Assembly: GCA_050180235.1 (NCBI GenBank)
Contig: JBFXEJ010000013.1
Location: 13,063-77,062, forward strand
Origin: JAABRU01 sp050180235
GTDB lineage: Bacteria > Desulfobacterota > Desulfobacteria > Desulfobacterales > Desulfococcaceae
Direction: 5' to 3'
DNA: 64,000 nucleotides
Part shown: positions 24,854 through 33,613 of the stretch, one piece after another
Numbering within the stretch: the first letter of the stretch is position 1
How the letters are laid out: the number at the start of each line of letters is the position of its first letter
Made by a program: the position numbers and the translations under genes
The notes under the pieces: model-generated
Database searches by the model: none
Seen by the model: the letters and a program-made list of their open reading frames with translations, nothing else
What the model was told of the DNA's origin: nothing

Positions 24854-25210
24854 TTATTTGTTATCATTGGGAATAATACCGATATCCTCCACAACAAAGG
24901 GGGTGCATCTGACCCCGATGGATCTTTTTCTTACCCATATTCGCGCCATGCTGATGGTTTCCCCTTCCAGACTCACCATACTGGGCAGGTCTTCCACAAA
25001 CACTATGTCTGCCGTATTGAATTCATAATAAAAGGTATTGCTGCTGTATGGATCTGCCACCAGAATGACCTTGTTTTTGTCATAGGGATGCTTCAGGGGC
25101 GAACCGGAAAAGGGTATATTTTCCTGCTGCAGAATTTTCACATCACGGGGCTTTTTGTATGCCTGAATCTCAAATTTTTTTGCTTCCTGAAGAAATTTTG
25201 TCATCACCAT
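24854..25210 (-). CDS. Conserved hypothetical protein (118 aa)
   Basis: The start is placed at ATG 25210 because GGAGGAGG lies eight bases before it; the frame opens at 25234. The protein is compact and beta-rich: FSGSPLKHPYDKNKVILVAD, TFYYEFNTADIVFVEDLP, then ARIWVRKRSIGVRC. Similar proteins occur in sulfate-reducing bacteria; I recall some being labelled as a pyrophosphatase-like Ppa protein, but no pyrophosphatase motif is visible here. It is monocistronic between the tRNA and a pair of inverted-repeat elements. Confidence 0.65.
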   Translation of the reverse strand: MVMTKFLQEAKKFEIQAYKKPRDVKILQQENIPFSGSPLKHPYDKNKVILVADPYSSNTFYYEFNTADIVFVEDLPSMVSLEGETISMARIWVRKRSIGVRCTPFVVEDIGIIPNDNK

Positions 25211-25258
25211 TTGGGATACCTCCTCCTTTATCAACTGTCTTTTTTACTCATCTCTAAT

Positions 25259-25338
25259 CAATGCCGTTTCCTTAAGGCGCCCCGCCCCTGACCCTCCCGC
25301 CGGGGGAGGGGAATTTTCTGCTTAGGGAAACGGCATTG
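25259..25338. repeat. 80-bp palindromic element, CAATGCCGTTTCC ends
   Basis: Ends CAATGCCGTTTCC and GGAAACGGCATTG are perfect inverses, with an inner CCTCCCGCCGGGGGAGGG stem. It is non-coding, in the gap between 25210 and 25517. Confidence 0.65.
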
Positions 25339-25388
25339 TCTCTAAAATAGAGGGTAGCAGGCCAAATCCGTTGAAAAACCGCTAAGGG

Positions 25389-25456
25389 TCAGCAGATCTA
25401 AAATTTCCTTAATTCTCCCTCTCCCATTGAGGGGGAGGGAGTTTTCGATCTGCTGA
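25389..25456. repeat. 68-bp palindromic element, TCAGCAGATC ends
   Basis: TCAGCAGATC and GATCTGCTGA bracket a CTCCCTCTC...GGGGGAGGG stem. It lies 50 bases from the previous palindrome and has a similar design but different ends. Confidence 0.6.
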
Positions 25457-25516
25457 GGGTTGAAAATATTAATCCTCTGTGCCCTCTGCAGAAAAAACAA
25501 GTTCCGGACAACTTTA

Positions 25517-26002
25517 TCACTCAGTCCGGTTCATCTGCCTTTCCATGAGGTTTGAAAAAGACAGCACTGCCAGAGTAAGACTGACCGCTGCCACATCCAG
25601 AGGGAACCACATCACCGGGGGGATATAATAATGGCCAATGCCCAAAGTATCAAGCGGGAAAAAAAGTGCGATTCCCCCGGAAACCGCATCTGCCAAAAGA
25701 TGCATGGCAATGGCTGCCCCGCACATAAGACCGCATCGGAACCGGAAGCGGCCGGGAAAGGCAAAACAGAGTATCCCCAAAAAAATAAAAGCCGCGAGCA
25801 GAAACCACAGGGTATGGGTCAGGCTCGACATACGTCCGGCCAGCCGGATATGTGGCGAAAGAATATCCGGCAGCCCACCGCACAGACCGGTATACATCAT
25901 TTCACGGTTTGAAAACAGCCTTTCTCTGCCACTTTTTATCCGGATCAGATTGATGCTTCCGGCAGCCAGGACCGGAGCCGCCATATGTGTGCATATAAAC
26001 AC
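25517..26002 (-). CDS. DUF457/YdjM-type membrane-bound metal-dependent hydrolase
   Basis: A 161-residue membrane protein with about four helices. The start is GTG 26002, directly after the dusB stop, chosen because the early Thr-His (residues 5-6) is a conserved family feature; ATG 25984 would lose it. Metal-site motifs GGLPDILSPH, SLTHTLW and AMHLLADAVSGG match YdjM-like DUF457 proteins. Catalytic activity of this family is not well established. It is the last gene of a dusB operon. Confidence 0.75.
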   Translation of the reverse strand: MFICTHMAAPVLAAGSINLIRIKSGRERLFSNREMMYTGLCGGLPDILSPHIRLAGRMSSLTHTLWFLLAAFIFLGILCFAFPGRFRFRCGLMCGAAIAMHLLADAVSGGIALFFPLDTLGIGHYYIPPVMWFPLDVAAVSLTLAVLSFSNLMERQMNRTE

Positions 26003-26992
26003 CTATGCCTCCCTTTCCGCCGCTGCCTCCCGGAAGGCCATGATCTTTTCCAGTGCTTCGGCTTCAGAAGATATCTGCCGTATGGCTTCCCGGAAGCGGG
26101 TGCTGTGGGGTATGCCTTTGGAGAGCCATCCCAGACGGCTTCTCAGCATGAAACAGGCTGTTTTTTCCCCCAGATATTTGACCGAATTACGGAGATAGCG
26201 GAGCATCATGTCAAACTGCATGTCCATATCCATATCTTTCACGGTTTCTCCTTTGCACAGGGCCTTTACCTGGGAAAAAATCCGGGGATTGCTGACAGCA
26301 GCCCGGCCAATCATCACTGCATCACATCCGGTGTCCTTTTTCATCCGCAGAGCATCAGCCGCATCCATAATATCACCGTTGCCGATGACCGGAAGGGAAA
26401 CAGATTCCTTCACCCTGGCAATCACTGACCAGTCCGCGTTTCCCCTGAACCCCTGCAAAGCTGTCCTGGGATGCACTGCAATGGCATCCGCGCCGCAGTC
26501 TTCGGCTATCCGGGCAATGTTCAGAGCCTGTTCTCCGGAAGGATCCCATCCGCTCCGGATTTTGATGGTCAGGGGAATGGAGATGGCTTTCCTTACAGCG
26601 GTCAGCACTGCCCGTGCCAGCACCGGATTTTTCATCAAAGCTGCACCGGCCCCTGTTTTCACAACCTTTTTCACCGAACATCCGAAGTTGATATCCAGAA
26701 TATCAGCGCCCGAGGCTTCCGCAATTTTCGCAGCCTCGGCCATACTGTCAGGTTCTGCTCCGAAGATCTGAACAGAAAAAGGTTTTTCCCCGGCCACGCT
26801 GTCGAGATACTGCAGGGTCTTCCGTGCCTGAAACACCATGCCTTTTGCACTGATCATCTCGGAACAGACCAGATCGCATCCGCCCTCTTTGGCAAGCATG
26901 CGGAAGGGAAGGTTGCTGATACCTGCCAGCGGCGCGAGCACTGTCACATTATCCTGAAAAAGCAGGTCCGTCCGGAAAAGGTTAAAAGACAT
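26003..26992 (-). CDS. dusB: tRNA-dihydrouridine synthase, DusB-like
   Basis: A 329-residue FMN TIM-barrel enzyme that reduces uridines in the tRNA D-loop. It starts with APLAGISNLPFR, then SVQIFGAEPDSM, DINFGCSVKKVVKTGAGAALM with catalytic Cys105, KIRSGWD, VHPRTALQGF and IGNGDI. The usual GCP is GCS here, a mild deviation. The ATG directly follows the stop of the upstream gene (TAAATG), so it is translationally coupled. Subtype DusB rather than DusA or DusC is by similarity of these motifs. Confidence 0.88.
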   Translation of the reverse strand: MSFNLFRTDLLFQDNVTVLAPLAGISNLPFRMLAKEGGCDLVCSEMISAKGMVFQARKTLQYLDSVAGEKPFSVQIFGAEPDSMAEAAKIAEASGADILDINFGCSVKKVVKTGAGAALMKNPVLARAVLTAVRKAISIPLTIKIRSGWDPSGEQALNIARIAEDCGADAIAVHPRTALQGFRGNADWSVIARVKESVSLPVIGNGDIMDAADALRMKKDTGCDAVMIGRAAVSNPRIFSQVKALCKGETVKDMDMDMQFDMMLRYLRNSVKYLGEKTACFMLRSRLGWLSKGIPHSTRFREAIRQISSEAEALEKIMAFREAAAEREA

Positions 26993-27337
26993 TTACCGTT
27001 TCCTGCGGCTGCTGAGGGATATAACCTTGCCGCTGCCTTTGCCGGAACCCTCCTTTTTCGGTTTTTCCTCCCTCTCCTCCCTTTCTTCCGGCATTTCCCT
27101 GTCCTCCGGGCAGACCACAAGTTCCATGCGGATGAGTTTCCCGTTCATGGTAAACTCGTCCCCGTTGATATAGGCATTCCGGAGAATCCATGTCACCGGC
27201 TGCGGGGGGACCTGCAGCATCAGCAGTTTCACATGGTACCAGTCCGGCTTGATGTCCGGCAGGATGCTTTCTATCCTGGCAAACACAATAGGGTTGTTTT
27301 CAAAATAAATCAATACAATATCATTTTCCTGCGCCAT
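26993..27337 (-). CDS. Conserved hypothetical protein upstream of dusB (114 aa)
   Basis: ATG 27337 is chosen over 27367 because AAGGACGG lies just ahead. The N-terminal ~75 residues form a beta-rich domain (NDIVLIYFENNPIVFARIE ... PDWYHVKLLML). The C-terminal third is charged, Glu then Lys/Arg rich (EEREEREEKPKKEG), and probably disordered, with an RNA-binding-like basic end. No named family is recognised. Coupling to dusB suggests an RNA-related role, which is inference. Confidence 0.6.
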   Translation of the reverse strand: MAQENDIVLIYFENNPIVFARIESILPDIKPDWYHVKLLMLQVPPQPVTWILRNAYINGDEFTMNGKLIRMELVVCPEDREMPEEREEREEKPKKEGSGKGSGKVISLSSRRKR

Positions 27338-27741
27338 ATGACCGTCCTTAATCTTTATTATTTGCAACTGACATAATTATGACATAAGAGAAATATTCTG
27401 TACAGTCCTTAAATCACATATTTTCCATCCCGCCTCCCCCGTGTTTGGAAAAAAAATGCTTTTTTTCATATTTTCCCGTTTATTCCGCATATTGTTCTTG
27501 CATATCCGCGAACAGCAAAGTAATAAAAGGAAAATATTTCATCCGGCAGTGCATAAATATAAGTCAAAGCTTGAACTTTTCAAATGTGTATAATATGGTA
27601 TCTGATGCATGGAGCCCCGGACGCGGGCCTTTAAGAAAAAAAAGGTCTGTATCCATTTGGAAAGAAAGTTAATTTTTTTTATATTTCGTTGCAGGGATTT
27701 TTTTTGATCAGGAACGCAATGACGGACCCGGAGGTGACAGG
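27338..27741. other. Divergent intergenic region
   Basis: No gene is seen. The region is AT-rich with a TATAAT box at 27589-27594, preceded by TTGAAC at 27571 with only a 12-base gap, so the promoter for the downstream VWA-OmpA gene is uncertain. GGAGGTGACAGG directly precedes that gene's ATG. Confidence 0.4.
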
Positions 27742-29064
27742 ATGGCAAGATCTTGGTTAAAGGCTGTTTTTCTCTTAACACTTGGCATCGCATTCATGGC
27801 ATGTGCGTCCCAGAAAACGCAGAGTGAATTCGATGCAAAGGCATTGGATGGTACAGAAGCCGCGGCCCCTGGCGGAGGAACAGTTTCCGGGGGAGGAAAA
27901 GGCAGTGTGGCAGAATCTTACCCGGAATCTTTTGTTGTGGATCCCCAGAAACTTGAGTTCGGAAAATATATGATAGAGTATGTGGACAATTTTCTGGTGA
28001 TCATTGATGCATCAGCTTCCAAATTTCTGCCCTATCAGCAGCAGATCAAACTCAAGGTGGCCAAGGACATTACCCGGCGTTTCAACAAAAAAACGCCGGA
28101 TCGTCCGCTTTTCGGAGGTCTCAGGCGCTACGGATGGGAGGCAGGGGCCTTTACCACAAACACCTCCCTGCTTTATGGCATGAAAGGCTATAACCGGGAG
28201 GAATATGCCGATGCCATAGAGGTTATCCGATGGGCCGGCGGGAAGAGTCCCCTGTCCATGGCCATTGACAGGGCCAGCGATGATTTTCAGGCCGCGCCCG
28301 GCGGGCCCACCGATTACCTGGCACTGGTGATCATCAGTGACGGAAAAATATTCAAAGATGAGCCCAATCCGGTGATGGCCGCAAGACGGATCAAGGAGAG
28401 ATACGGAGACCGGATATGTATCTATACCGTGGCTGTGGGCGATGATTTTCCCTTTGACAAGGAAAACGTGCCAAAAGAAAAATGGCGGTATCATGAAAAA
28501 TTCAAACTCCTGCGGGATGTGGCCAAAGAGGGAAAATGCGGATACATGGTCACGTCAGACGATCTGATACCGGATGACAATATGGCAACCTTTGCAGACG
28601 ATGTATTTACCCGCAGAAAACGTCTGGCTGACCGCATGCCATGTCCGGATGAGGACGGTGACGGTGTATGCGATGACAAGGACAAATGTCCCGGAACACC
28701 CAAAGGTGCAAAGGTGGACAAGGATGGATGCTGGATTCTCGGCAAGGTGCAGTTTGACCTGAACAAGTGGAATATCAAGCCGGAATACATCCCCATGCTC
28801 AACGACATCGCGTATGTGCTGAGGCTCAATCCGGAAGTGCAGCTTGCTGTTCAGGGTCATACCTGTACGATCTGGACAGAGGACTACAACATGAAACTTT
28901 CCCATTGGCGGGCCATGGCAGTCATGTCCTACCTGCTCAGCCAGGGAGCCAAACCGGATCAGCTTGCTGTGGAAGGTTACGGTTTCCACAGACCCTTTGC
29001 CTCCAATGAGACAGAAGACGGACGGGTGCTTAACCGGCGGGCCGAATTCAAACGGATTCGCTGA
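27742..29064 (+). CDS. VWA-TSP3-OmpA lipoprotein
   Basis: A 440-residue predicted lipoprotein with signal ending IAFMAC. Residues ~75-290 form a von Willebrand A-like domain with MIDAS start DASAS (FLVIIDASASKF) and LALVIISDG. A thrombospondin type 3 calcium repeat follows (DEDGDGVCDDKDKCPGTPKG), then an OmpA C-terminal peptidoglycan-binding domain with NRRAEFKRIR at the end. In the OmpA part, the usual HTD motif is HTC (QGHTCTIW), which is odd. A paralogue is encoded at 33614. It probably links the outer membrane to peptidoglycan and binds a partner through VWA. Confidence 0.85.
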   Translation: MARSWLKAVFLLTLGIAFMACASQKTQSEFDAKALDGTEAAAPGGGTVSGGGKGSVAESYPESFVVDPQKLEFGKYMIEYVDNFLVIIDASASKFLPYQQQIKLKVAKDITRRFNKKTPDRPLFGGLRRYGWEAGAFTTNTSLLYGMKGYNREEYADAIEVIRWAGGKSPLSMAIDRASDDFQAAPGGPTDYLALVIISDGKIFKDEPNPVMAARRIKERYGDRICIYTVAVGDDFPFDKENVPKEKWRYHEKFKLLRDVAKEGKCGYMVTSDDLIPDDNMATFADDVFTRRKRLADRMPCPDEDGDGVCDDKDKCPGTPKGAKVDKDGCWILGKVQFDLNKWNIKPEYIPMLNDIAYVLRLNPEVQLAVQGHTCTIWTEDYNMKLSHWRAMAVMSYLLSQGAKPDQLAVEGYGFHRPFASNETEDGRVLNRRAEFKRIR

Positions 29065-29076
29065 TGCGGCAAATGG

Positions 29077-29097
29077 GAGGGCGGCACTGCCGCCCTC
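29077..29097 (+). promoter_or_regulatory. Stem-loop between the VWA-OmpA and AsmA genes
   Basis: GAGGGCGG / CCGCCCTC with a five-base loop lies 12 bases past the stop. There is no T tract, so it is more likely an RNA-stabilising or attenuating hairpin than a full terminator. Confidence 0.45.
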
Positions 29098-29175
29098 TGA
29101 CCGGAAGCTGATACGGAAAAATAAAAAATCCTGAGGGCAGCCCAAAATTCTGCCCCCGGGATATGACGGTTACTC

Positions 29176-31845
29176 ATGAAAAAATGGGCAAAACGGATAC
29201 TGATAGCGGGATGCATTGCAGCAGTGCTCCTGACCGGGGCAGTGCTGAGCATTCCCGCGTTTTTCGACATCCGGCAGTATAAACCCCAAATCGGAAAACA
29301 GATGTCTGATGCGCTGGGACGTCCGGTTTCACTGTCCGGAGAAATGGATATTTCCCTTTTCCCCAGGCTCGGATTCTCAGCGGCAGATGTTTCTGTTGGC
29401 AGTCCCCCGGATTTTGCGGAAAAGACTTTTGTCCGTGTCAAATCCTGTGAGGTGAGGGTGGAGACACTGCCGCTTCTGTCCCGGAATATCATTGTGAAAC
29501 AGATAATTCTGGAAGAACCACTTATTATTTTGGAGAAAAACCTGGATGGACGGGCAAACTGGGAGAATATCGGAAACATGTCCGGAGAAACAGGGGAAAC
29601 TCCTGCGGAAAAAAGCGGTGATCCGGTGATGCAGGCTTTTGCTGTCAAAGATTTGTCCATCACCGGGGGAACCGTTGTCTGGATCGATCATGCTGCGGAA
29701 ACCCGGAAGGAAATCTCGGATCTGCATCTGAAAATCAGAGATATGTCCTTTGAACATCCCATCCATATCTCTTTTGCAGCAAAAGCGGACGGACATCCGA
29801 TTTCCCTTGAAGGAAGTATCGGCCCTCTGGGAAAAGACCGGGGAAAGGGCAGAATCCCACTGGATATTTCCTGCATGGCTCCTGAACTCGCGGAAATAAA
29901 ATTCAGCGGTCATGCGGAAAATCTGGGAAAATCGCCCGCAGGGGAACTCATGGTGGAAATACCTTCCCTTTATCCCCGCAGGATAACGGATGCTCTGGGG
30001 ATTCCCTTTCCCCTGGCTGCGGCTCCGGAGGCTTTCGGATATGCGGCATTAAAAGCCTTTATAAAAGGAAGTGCAAATGAAATCTCCCTGTCTGAGGGAA
30101 AGATCGGACTGGATCAGTCCCATGCGGATATTTCCTTTCAGGCCGGAAATTTTGCCGGCCCGGATGCCCGGCCCCGGATAAGTCTGGATATGAAAGCTGA
30201 TACCATTGATCTGAAACCTTATTTTCCGCAGCAGACAGAAAAAAAATCCCAAAAGCGGGAGAACGCAGAAAAAAAAGCACCGGATGAATCTCTGCTGAAC
30301 CGTGCCGAAGTTAAGACCTCTCTGCGTGTCGGAAATCTGAAGGCATCTTTTGGAGAATTTCAGGATGTGCATCTTGCCCTTTCCGGCAAAGAAGGGAAGT
30401 ATGCTCTCTCCCTTTCTTTTCTTAAAGACAGGCAGCCGGTCTCCCTGAAAACCGGTGCAGGCCCGCTGAACAAAGGAAGTTTTCCCCTTGAAATCACTCT
30501 CAGCGCCTTCAGTCATCTGAAAGCAGAGATGAAAGGCCGGGTCAGCAATATTCTCACCCGTCCGGAAGCAGATATGAATGTCGGAATTTCCCCTTTTTCC
30601 CCCCGGAAACTCATGGCAGATATGGGTATCCCGTTCCCCATGAAAACCGCAAATCCCCAGGCATTTGACAATGCCGGTTTCAGCGGAAATGTCAAAGGCA
30701 GTGCGGATTCCCTGTCGGTTTCCGGCGGGATGCTGCATCTGGATCAGTCAAATCTGCAATTCTCCCTGCAGGTGAAACCTGTGTCTGCCGCACCCGATAT
30801 CCGCTTTGATGGAAAACTTGACAGTCTGGATCTGAATTCCTGGCTGCCGCCCGCTTCCCCGGTGAAAGAACGGAAAAAAGCCTCAGACACTCAGAAAGCC
30901 TCAGATTACAACCTGTTGAGAAATATTTCCCTGGACGGAAAAGCCCGAATCGGAAGACTCAGGATTTCCAAAACGGAACTTTCAGATTTATCCTTGAAAA
31001 TTTCATCAAAAAACGGTATGTTCAAAGTTGATCCCCTGACGACCGGACTTTACGGGGGAAATCTGACGGTGAAAGGCACAGCGGATTTCCGCCAAAACAC
31101 GCCTGTCAGCGAAATTTCCCTGAATGCTGATGGAATTCAGATCAGTCCCCTGCTCAGGGACACAGTGAATAAGGATTTTCTGGAAGGAAAAACCCGTGCA
31201 AGTGTTTCTGCAAGCATGAAAGGTGACCGGCCTGAACAGATCCGGCAGAGTCTCAGCGGAAAGGGAAACCTGCTTTTCACAGACGGAGCCATCAGGGGAA
31301 TTGATCTGACCTCAATGGTCAGAAATATTGACCGGGCTTTTGAGACCGGGCTGCTCAGCGGAGCGGAAAAAGACAGCGGACGGACAGATTTTTCAGAATT
31401 TGAAATCCTGTCCGATATCCGCAGCGGTGTGGTGAATGTGTCCAGGACTTCGCTGGTATCCCCATTTCTCCGGGCTGAAGGACAGGGAACCGCGGATCTG
31501 AACCGGGAATCACTGGATTTCCGGATAACTCCCAAATTTGTCGCAAGTGTCACTGCCAAAGGTGATTCCCAAATGCACCGGGGCATCATGGTTCCGGTGC
31601 TGGTGGGCGGCACATTTTCCCGGCCATCTTTCCAGCCTGACCTGCTGGGAATGATCCGGCAGATGCCGGAGGATACGGTAAAGGAAATCCTCAGAGACCC
31701 CAAAAAAGGAATCAGCGGGGCTGTGGATCAGATATTGAAACCCGGCAGGAAAAAGGATAAGAAAGAGGCTGAGGAAGGGAAATCTTCCGGGGAGGCCGGG
31801 AAGAAAATAGGAGATTTCCTGAAAAAGCTGCCTTTCGGCCAGTAA
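29176..31845 (+). CDS. AsmA family protein
   Basis: An 889-residue protein with one N-terminal transmembrane helix (residues ~7-29). The opening FDIRQYKPQIGKQMSDALGR leads into SLSGEMDISLFPRLGFSAADV, the AsmA N-terminal signature. A long repetitive beta-rich body follows (bridge-type lipid-transfer fold), and near 720-840 the AsmA C-terminal block with GKGNLLFTDGAIRGIDL and VLVGGTFSRPSFQPD. AsmA-like proteins handle phospholipid transport and outer-membrane biogenesis. The repeated phrase 'ALGIPFPLA / MGIPFPMK ... LDQSHADISF / LDQSNLQFSL' shows an internal duplication of ~220 residues. It is probably co-transcribed with the gene before it. Confidence 0.85.
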   Translation: MKKWAKRILIAGCIAAVLLTGAVLSIPAFFDIRQYKPQIGKQMSDALGRPVSLSGEMDISLFPRLGFSAADVSVGSPPDFAEKTFVRVKSCEVRVETLPLLSRNIIVKQIILEEPLIILEKNLDGRANWENIGNMSGETGETPAEKSGDPVMQAFAVKDLSITGGTVVWIDHAAETRKEISDLHLKIRDMSFEHPIHISFAAKADGHPISLEGSIGPLGKDRGKGRIPLDISCMAPELAEIKFSGHAENLGKSPAGELMVEIPSLYPRRITDALGIPFPLAAAPEAFGYAALKAFIKGSANEISLSEGKIGLDQSHADISFQAGNFAGPDARPRISLDMKADTIDLKPYFPQQTEKKSQKRENAEKKAPDESLLNRAEVKTSLRVGNLKASFGEFQDVHLALSGKEGKYALSLSFLKDRQPVSLKTGAGPLNKGSFPLEITLSAFSHLKAEMKGRVSNILTRPEADMNVGISPFSPRKLMADMGIPFPMKTANPQAFDNAGFSGNVKGSADSLSVSGGMLHLDQSNLQFSLQVKPVSAAPDIRFDGKLDSLDLNSWLPPASPVKERKKASDTQKASDYNLLRNISLDGKARIGRLRISKTELSDLSLKISSKNGMFKVDPLTTGLYGGNLTVKGTADFRQNTPVSEISLNADGIQISPLLRDTVNKDFLEGKTRASVSASMKGDRPEQIRQSLSGKGNLLFTDGAIRGIDLTSMVRNIDRAFETGLLSGAEKDSGRTDFSEFEILSDIRSGVVNVSRTSLVSPFLRAEGQGTADLNRESLDFRITPKFVASVTAKGDSQMHRGIMVPVLVGGTFSRPSFQPDLLGMIRQMPEDTVKEILRDPKKGISGAVDQILKPGRKKDKKEAEEGKSSGEAGKKIGDFLKKLPFGQ

Positions 31846-32237
31846 TGGTCTGTACCAAAATAACATGCTGCAAACACTGAGGATTTTGAAAATCATCAGG
31901 GTTTCCGGGCAGGAAAATTGCACAGGCTGTTTTTTTGCAAATCATAGACAGATGAGGTGAATCTGTCTGAAATCCGGGCATAGCGCTGCTTCTGATTCAG
32001 GGGAATGCGTAAAATATCGGCAGAACCGGAAAACATCCGGATATGTTAAGGAATCTGCCTGAAAACAGAGCCGCGAATATAAATTTCCGGCAGGCATTGG
32101 AACCTTTCTGCTTGCCTGATTTTGCATTTTATTCTATAAAATATACCGGAAAGGAGGTGGTTTTGGTTTAATTGTCTGTTTTAACTTTACAATCTTAATG
32201 AGAAGATGAAAATTCAATGTAAATCAAAGGAGGAAAG
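31846..32237. other. Intergenic region upstream of ompA-like gene
   Basis: No gene or strong repeat is seen apart from the promoter noted at 32112-32140 and two Shine-Dalgarno-like AAAGGAGG tracts (32150 and 32228). The second serves the downstream gene. The first lacks an ORF. Confidence 0.4.
32112..32140 (+). promoter_or_regulatory. Putative sigma-70 promoter for ompA-like gene
   Basis: TTGCCT (32112-32117), 17 bases, TATAAA (32135-32140), about 97 bases before the start codon, giving a leader of roughly 90 bases. Confidence 0.5.
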
Positions 32238-33182
32238 ATGAAAAAAATTATTGCGTTGCTGTGTGCGGCCCTGTGCATTGGGCTGCCTGCGTTTGCCCTT
32301 GAACTGACACCGGAAGCATCCGGTAAAATCATGAAACCCATAACCGCGTACAGCCCGGATACCATCAACGCGCTTCTGGAAGCCCAGGGTCTGACTCTGA
32401 GCCCGGAAGCCGCGGCTGCTGTTCCGGGCACCTATGCAAAGGTGAAAGACGGAAAGCCTGTGTTCGGAGGCACTTCAACAGCATACAGCCCGGTTGATTT
32501 TCACAATATTCTGACAGCCTACGGACTGACTCTTTCTCCGGAAGCAGTGGAAGCGAAACTGGGCGGTACGGATTACGCCAAGGTTTCCGACGGAAAGATT
32601 GTGCTGGGCAAAAGTCCCGCAGCATATAGCGGAGAAACCTTTGCGACAATCCTGAGCGCATACGAAATGCCGGCGGCTGCACCTGCACCTGCACCGGTTC
32701 CGGTTACACCTGCACCTGCACCTGTACCCGCACCTGAGCCCGCGCCCGCGCCTGCACCGGTGGATGATGATGCGGACAAGGATACTGTACCTGACGTGCT
32801 TGACAAATGTCCGGGCACACCTCAGGGAGCAAGAGTGGATGAACGAGGTTGCTGGGTGCTTTACATCAACTTTGATTTTGACAAGTCAGTAATCAAAGCT
32901 CCGTATTATCCGACCCTCGACGAAGTGGTGCAGATTATGAACAAGTATTCATATCTGAACGTGGAAGTTGAAGGTCATACAGACAGCGTGGGCTCCGATG
33001 CCTACAACCAGAAACTTTCTGAAAGACGTGCCAATGCTGTCAGAGACTATCTGGTAAACAAAGGCGGCATCAGTCCGTCCCGCCTGACAACAGTGGGATA
33101 CGGGGAAGCAAAACCTGCGACTTCCAATGCAACAAAGGAAGGCCGGGCCAAAAACCGGCGGGTGGAACTGACCCCCAGATAA
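32238..33182 (+). CDS. OmpA-family outer membrane protein with N-terminal repeats and Pro-Ala hinge
   Basis: A 314-residue secreted protein with a signal peptide cleaved near LPAFA|LEL. Residues ~20-140 hold three related modules (TAYSPDTINALLEAQGLTLS, TAYSPVDFHNILTAYGLTLS, AAYSGETFATILSAYEM) with YAKV-DGK-V-G links. A Pro/Ala hinge (~143-175) follows, then a TSP3-like DKDTVPDVLDKCPGTPQG segment and the OmpA C-domain with GHTDSVG and the NRRVEL end. No beta-barrel is evident, so it is a peptidoglycan-binding periplasmic protein rather than a porin. Expression is probably high (good promoter and Shine-Dalgarno, AAAGGAGG). Confidence 0.85.
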   Translation: MKKIIALLCAALCIGLPAFALELTPEASGKIMKPITAYSPDTINALLEAQGLTLSPEAAAAVPGTYAKVKDGKPVFGGTSTAYSPVDFHNILTAYGLTLSPEAVEAKLGGTDYAKVSDGKIVLGKSPAAYSGETFATILSAYEMPAAAPAPAPVPVTPAPAPVPAPEPAPAPAPVDDDADKDTVPDVLDKCPGTPQGARVDERGCWVLYINFDFDKSVIKAPYYPTLDEVVQIMNKYSYLNVEVEGHTDSVGSDAYNQKLSERRANAVRDYLVNKGGISPSRLTTVGYGEAKPATSNATKEGRAKNRRVELTPR

Positions 33183-33230
33183 CTCCTTATAACAGCTAAG
33201 GAATCATTCGGCCCATCAACCGAAAACAGG

Positions 33231-33280
33231 TACCTCCCCGGTGTGCATATCCTGTGCATATGCCGGGGGGGTATTTTTTT
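33231..33280 (+). terminator. Rho-independent terminator after ompA-like gene
   Basis: The stem TACCTCCCCGG / CCGGGGGGGTA encloses an inner GCATAT/ATATGC pair and is followed by T7. Confidence 0.75.
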
Positions 33281-33427
33281 GTTCATAATAAAAGTTATAA
33301 ATTTTCCCGCCTGTTTTGTTTTGACTTTTTTCCGCGTTCAGCATATAAAACAGACATTGCCGGAAATAATGAAGAACAGGCTTCCGACCTGTTTATGAGT
33401 TGCACCGCTCTTTTTTATTTCCGACAA

Positions 33428-33528
33428 GGTGATTTCCTGAAAGAATATACCACAAAAGTATCAAAAGCTTCCAGCTTTTGTCCTGTGCCTGTGAACCTGA
33501 ATTGATATATTTATTTTCAGAAATCGCC
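33428..33528. repeat. 101-bp MITE-like element, copy 1
   Basis: Begins GGTGATTTCCTGAAAGAATA and ends TTATTTTCAGAAATCGCC, near-inverse ends. The interior carries AAAAGCTTCCAGCTTTTG. Copies are at 57408-57508 (opposite orientation) and 61537-61638. It is in the leader region of the second VWA-OmpA gene. Confidence 0.7.
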
Positions 33529-33613
33529 CAATGTCTGATTCCCCCGATTCTGGCAGAACAGACAGCAGATATGTGTTTCCATATTTAAAAATCTGAAAAC
33601 AAAGGAGAAAAAA

